Positions 60,939 through 64,000 of a DNA stretch of 64,000 nt are shown here, one piece after another. Under the pieces are notes generated by a model that had not been told where the DNA came from, did no database searches, and saw only the letters and a list, made by a program, of their open reading frames with translations. The position numbers were made by a program, and so were the translations under genes. The DNA is from Aptenodytes patagonicus (lineage: Eukaryota; Chordata; Aves; Sphenisciformes; Spheniscidae). The stretch's first letter is position 1. The number at the start of each line of letters is the position of its first letter. The stretch spans positions 558,861-622,860 of the forward strand of contig NC_134975.1 in the NCBI RefSeq assembly GCF_965638725.1, in the 5' to 3' direction.

Positions 60939-63900
60939 CTGGGAAGATGTGGTCAAGGGAAACCTGCACAGCAGACAAGCTACAGACGGACACGCATCCA
61001 GAGGCATAAACGCTCCCCCCTCACCCACCACCCTCCAGCAAACGGTGTTAAAAACCCCATACATTTCTCCGAGGGACTCCAGAGTTGCACCTCGACTGCC
61101 CGGCAGTGTGGATGACGTTACTTGCATGATGGCAAACGGGGACAACAGCGACAGCCTCCCAGTGGGGGCTGGGAAACGGAGCTGGATCCCTGTAAAGCAC
61201 TCGCAGATCCTCAGATGGAAGATATTACAAATGCACAGGCTTACTTTTAGTTGCAGACATCCATTTAAAAGGCATTTGCACAGGCCTTAACATCTAACAC
61301 GCAGCGGAGATACGAGCACACACAATGCTTTTTCCACAGCCAGGAGTTTAGTTCCGGTATTTCTATCTTCCCAGTGCATTTTCCTTCCCAATGGAAAACC
61401 TATTCCTGCCAGAGGTGTAAATGGGATTTCCTGCCTTTAATCACAAACAGAAACTCTGCTCCAATTGCATCGCGCTTGCAGAGCAATCCACCAGCAGAGA
61501 GTAGCTACAGACCAAATCCCATCCTCTTCCAAGAGCCCTGCGAAACTACAGACGGACCCACCGCTGAGGCTGCACCAGGGTCTGCATAAACAACATTTTA
61601 CTGACAGTCGTGAAGTTTCTACTTACTGCTGCAAGGAACAGCTGAGATTGTGTCACCCAGTGAGGAGAGTGAGGCACAACCTCCACGCAGGCGACAATCT
61701 GGAGCTGGGGCCAAAGCAGATTTCAGGTGTCGATCAAGTCTCTCAGGTCAGATACCTCAATATCAAACCCACCCAAACAACTGCCCAGCTGTTCTCGACG
61801 TTTGTGGGTTCATGCCACAGCTTCCTCTTCACACAGTGCAGTGTGGGAGAGGAAAAAAAAACCCCAAACTTCCAAACCCACATAAACTGGCAAAAGGCGC
61901 CAAGTTTAACCCAGTTTCTTAAGCTGTCTAGGTTTCAGATTTATCCTTTCCTCCTCTCCTCCCTGCACCGAGGCAGCTGTGAACGCGCCGATACGACTTC
62001 CCGGCAGGCTGTGGGGAGCCCGTAATCTGTGCTAGCAGCAACGGTACGGAGCTCAGCCCAGAGGAGCCAGATCTCTCAGACACTCAAGGGCAGATGTGGT
62101 GAGGAAAGCGCCTCTGTATGAACAGCAGGGTGGGGAAGCCAGATTTTAATCTCTCTGAATGACTCCCAGATCAAGCGCCGACTTTATTGGTAGCCAAAAA
62201 GCATGGATTGCCAAGATGACCAAATCACATGCTCCACCTGGAGCCCAACAGCCCAGCTGGGTTCGGTCCCTTTAATGCATTGTCACAAACAATCCAGCTC
62301 CTGAAAAGCAAACAAAGCCCAAGAGCCTCCCGACAATGCACAAAGCAGAGCAAACTGCAGATGTTATCGGCTCAGCGGGGCTAACCAAAGTAAAATCTTG
62401 TTTGTGTCAGTGAAAGTCAGCTGACAGCTCGGACGTAAGGAAATCAAACCTCGTTTTTTCCACTCCCTTCTCAGCCTGCCCTGCTCAAAGCGAGTCAGCT
62501 GCAAACAGCAACTTGCTCAAACCGTTTTATAGGTATTTATCCCGTCTTTATTTTGAAGCATATGGTCACTAGAGAGAAACCAAGGCACCTTCCTGCTACC
62601 CGGGCTGCTCCCTGCACATACCTGGAGTCGAGTCTGCCAACTTCAGTAACAAAACAGAACGAAGAGCTCACACAAAACAACGAGCTCCTCCTCCCCCTGG
62701 GCTGCCAGCTCTGCTCTGGGACCCAGCACCAGAACTTCTCCTGACTCACACCAGCAACAGCTGCTAATGCAGCTCCGGCACAATCCAAACCTGCTCCTGG
62801 ACACATCCACCCAATCCCATTTAGGCAAGAGCTGCGCAGGGGCAATGCTCGGTTCGTGGATCCCATGTTGGGGCGCTGATCCCCGAGCTGGGGGGATCCC
62901 AGTGGAAATTTCAGTGCTAGCCCTCAAAAAGCCGAGGCCGTTTCAGGAGGTTGAACAGCTCAAGGCTGTTCACACACACGTGTGCGAACCTTTCAAGGAG
63001 TAAAAGGAGATTGAGCTGACCCATGGCAGCCCCAAACAGGCTAGGAACTACTCCCTCATTCAGATCCTCCCAAAAATCACCGAGCACGTGCTTCAGCAGT
63101 CAGACACCCTTTTCTACAAACATCCCTCACAGCAGGACTCATACCGAGAGCTCACAGACCCTGCTCAGGATGACTGCTGGCACCCAGCACCTGCAGCCAA
63201 GAGCAGACTTGCTTCTATCCCCCTTTCACATAGCCAGAAACCATCTCGAGCCTCCCTCGGACTTTGTGAGGTTCCCCTGTCACTTCCAAGTGAACTAGCC
63301 ACCCCGTTCGGATGCTCTGGATCGGCCAGCGTACCACAGGAAGGCTGCAGCGGGACCTGCCCGGGCAGAGGCGAGGGCAAGCCCAGCTTTTTGTCGCTCC
63401 CACACGAATTGGCCGTTCCATGGGGACGGGAGCGCCAACAGACCGGGAGACGTTTCCTCTGGGCTCCTGCTTGAAACCAACGGCTACAGCAAACCGATGG
63501 CCTTGATTTAGGGCCAAAGAGAAAAAAAGGAGGATCAAACACACTTCAGACTGCCAGCAAACAGTCAGGAGCGCAGCCCAAGGCAGCACAGGCAGATCAA
63601 AGGATACGCGTGAGGCAGTGCCTGGTCATCGGAAGGGACTGGTTGGAGCATCGGACGTCGTCGACAAAGGCCAAGCACCTCTGGCTGGAGCGGGTGGTGT
63701 GCGCCTGCAAGTCCAAGAGAAGAGCTCAGAGCTGCGCTGGAGAGTCGTCCGGCTCTGTTCCAGAGAAACCCCCTCGGCTATACAACACTTGCGTCCTGCT
63801 TTCAAAACACGCCAAGACCAAACTCTCAGTTCCACTCCAGCAGAGCCTCGCTCCTCATTATGTCCTTCCCATTCAAGCTTTTATTAAACAGAGCTGAGAC

Positions 63901-63997
63901 AATGAGGCACGACTCGATTTCAATAGGAAGAACTTCACCTCAGAAGTATGTCTCAAAGAACGAGGTTTCTCAGACTCATCTTTCAAATTTCAGAAGT
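60939..63997 (-). other. KANSL2: KANSL2 intron (runs past the window end)
   Basis: About 3 kb with lower GC than the rest of the window. Apart from snoRNA copy 2, I see no exon resembling the known upstream parts of KANSL2 (for example the REKLIRLQ coiled coil or the RCSNQSLPM segment). No transposon or tandem array is visible. Small open frames here are not supported. Confidence 0.6.
63389..63515 (-). ncRNA. H/ACA box snoRNA, SNORA2/SNORA34 family, copy 2 (KANSL2 intron)
   Basis: Second copy, 127 nt, in the intron upstream of the zinc-module exon. It differs from copy 1 at about 13 positions. H box AGAGGA at 63455-63460; ACA at 63392-63394, with AAA as the end. The differences respect the fold: the A-U pair in the 5' upper stem becomes G-U, three changes fall into the 3' terminal loop, and one pocket-edge base changes. 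The pockets are almost unchanged, so both copies could guide the same or neighbouring sites. It may correspond to one of the SNORA2A/2B/SNORA34 trio; which one cannot be told. Confidence 0.7.
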
Positions 63998-64000
63998 CAG

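Noticed and set aside
60939-60963. Upstream extension of the KANSL2 zinc-module exon to the acceptor CTGTGCAG (adding VSLDHIFP)
   Set aside because: The nearer acceptor CTTCCCAG restores the human H-ICQD junction and its phase; the extra residues have no counterpart.

Overview
This is a very GC-rich, gene-dense piece of vertebrate nuclear DNA. Every protein-coding gene is split by canonical GT-AG introns, many of only 70-150 bp, and introns and spacers are full of GC-rich minisatellites and long poly-C/poly-G runs. That texture, and protein sequences close to but clearly different from mammalian ones, fit a sauropsid and most likely a bird microchromosome. The species cannot be named from the sequence alone.

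Layout. (1) 1-8765: 3' part of ACVR1B (activin type I receptor, ALK4), + strand, seven coding exons and a 3.2 kb 3'UTR. (2) 10645-14388: TAMALIN (GRASP), a PDZ scaffold, + strand, complete in eight exons. (3) about 16770-23900: NR4A1 (NUR77), + strand, with a possible upstream promoter, a recognisable immediate-early promoter (two MEF2-like sites, four TGCGTCA-type CRE/AP-1-like sites) and a complete 575-aa reading frame. (4) 25540-28260: ATG101, + strand, two coding exons. (5) 28814-29029: an intronless 71-aa membrane protein with the Reprimo signature, in the position of SMIM41. (6) 43756-31577 with 3'UTR to about 29800: FMNL3 (formin), - strand, 26 coding exons. (7) 44200-47980: TMBIM6 (Bax inhibitor 1), + strand, sharing a CCAAT-rich bidirectional promoter with FMNL3. 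(8) 53292-48297, with 5' exons up to 56.5 kb: NCKAP5L (Cep169), - strand, tail to tail with TMBIM6. (9) 57130 to beyond the window end: the 3' part of KANSL2, - strand, hosting two near-identical H/ACA snoRNAs that match the known SNORA2/SNORA34 hosting by this gene.

Exon boundaries were derived by hand from splice sites and checked by phase arithmetic. The complete reading frames close without a frameshift: 332 aa TAMALIN, 575 aa NR4A1, 218 aa ATG101, 1018 aa FMNL3, 236 aa TMBIM6, 1029 aa NCKAP5L. The genes do not form one pathway: they cover activin signalling, receptor scaffolding, immediate-early transcription, autophagy initiation, actin nucleation, ER calcium and survival, centrosome/microtubule function, and histone acetylation. 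What they share is synteny with human 12q13, but three separated human blocks (KANSL2; FMNL3-TMBIM6-NCKAP5L; ACVR1B-TAMALIN-NR4A1-ATG101) are joined here. The most notable items are the intronic snoRNA pair, the Reprimo-family gene, a pair of perfect NR4A-binding (NBRE) sites inside the NR4A1 first intron, and the density of minisatellites. I saw no CRISPR array, tRNA, rRNA or recognisable transposon, retrovirus or LTR element.
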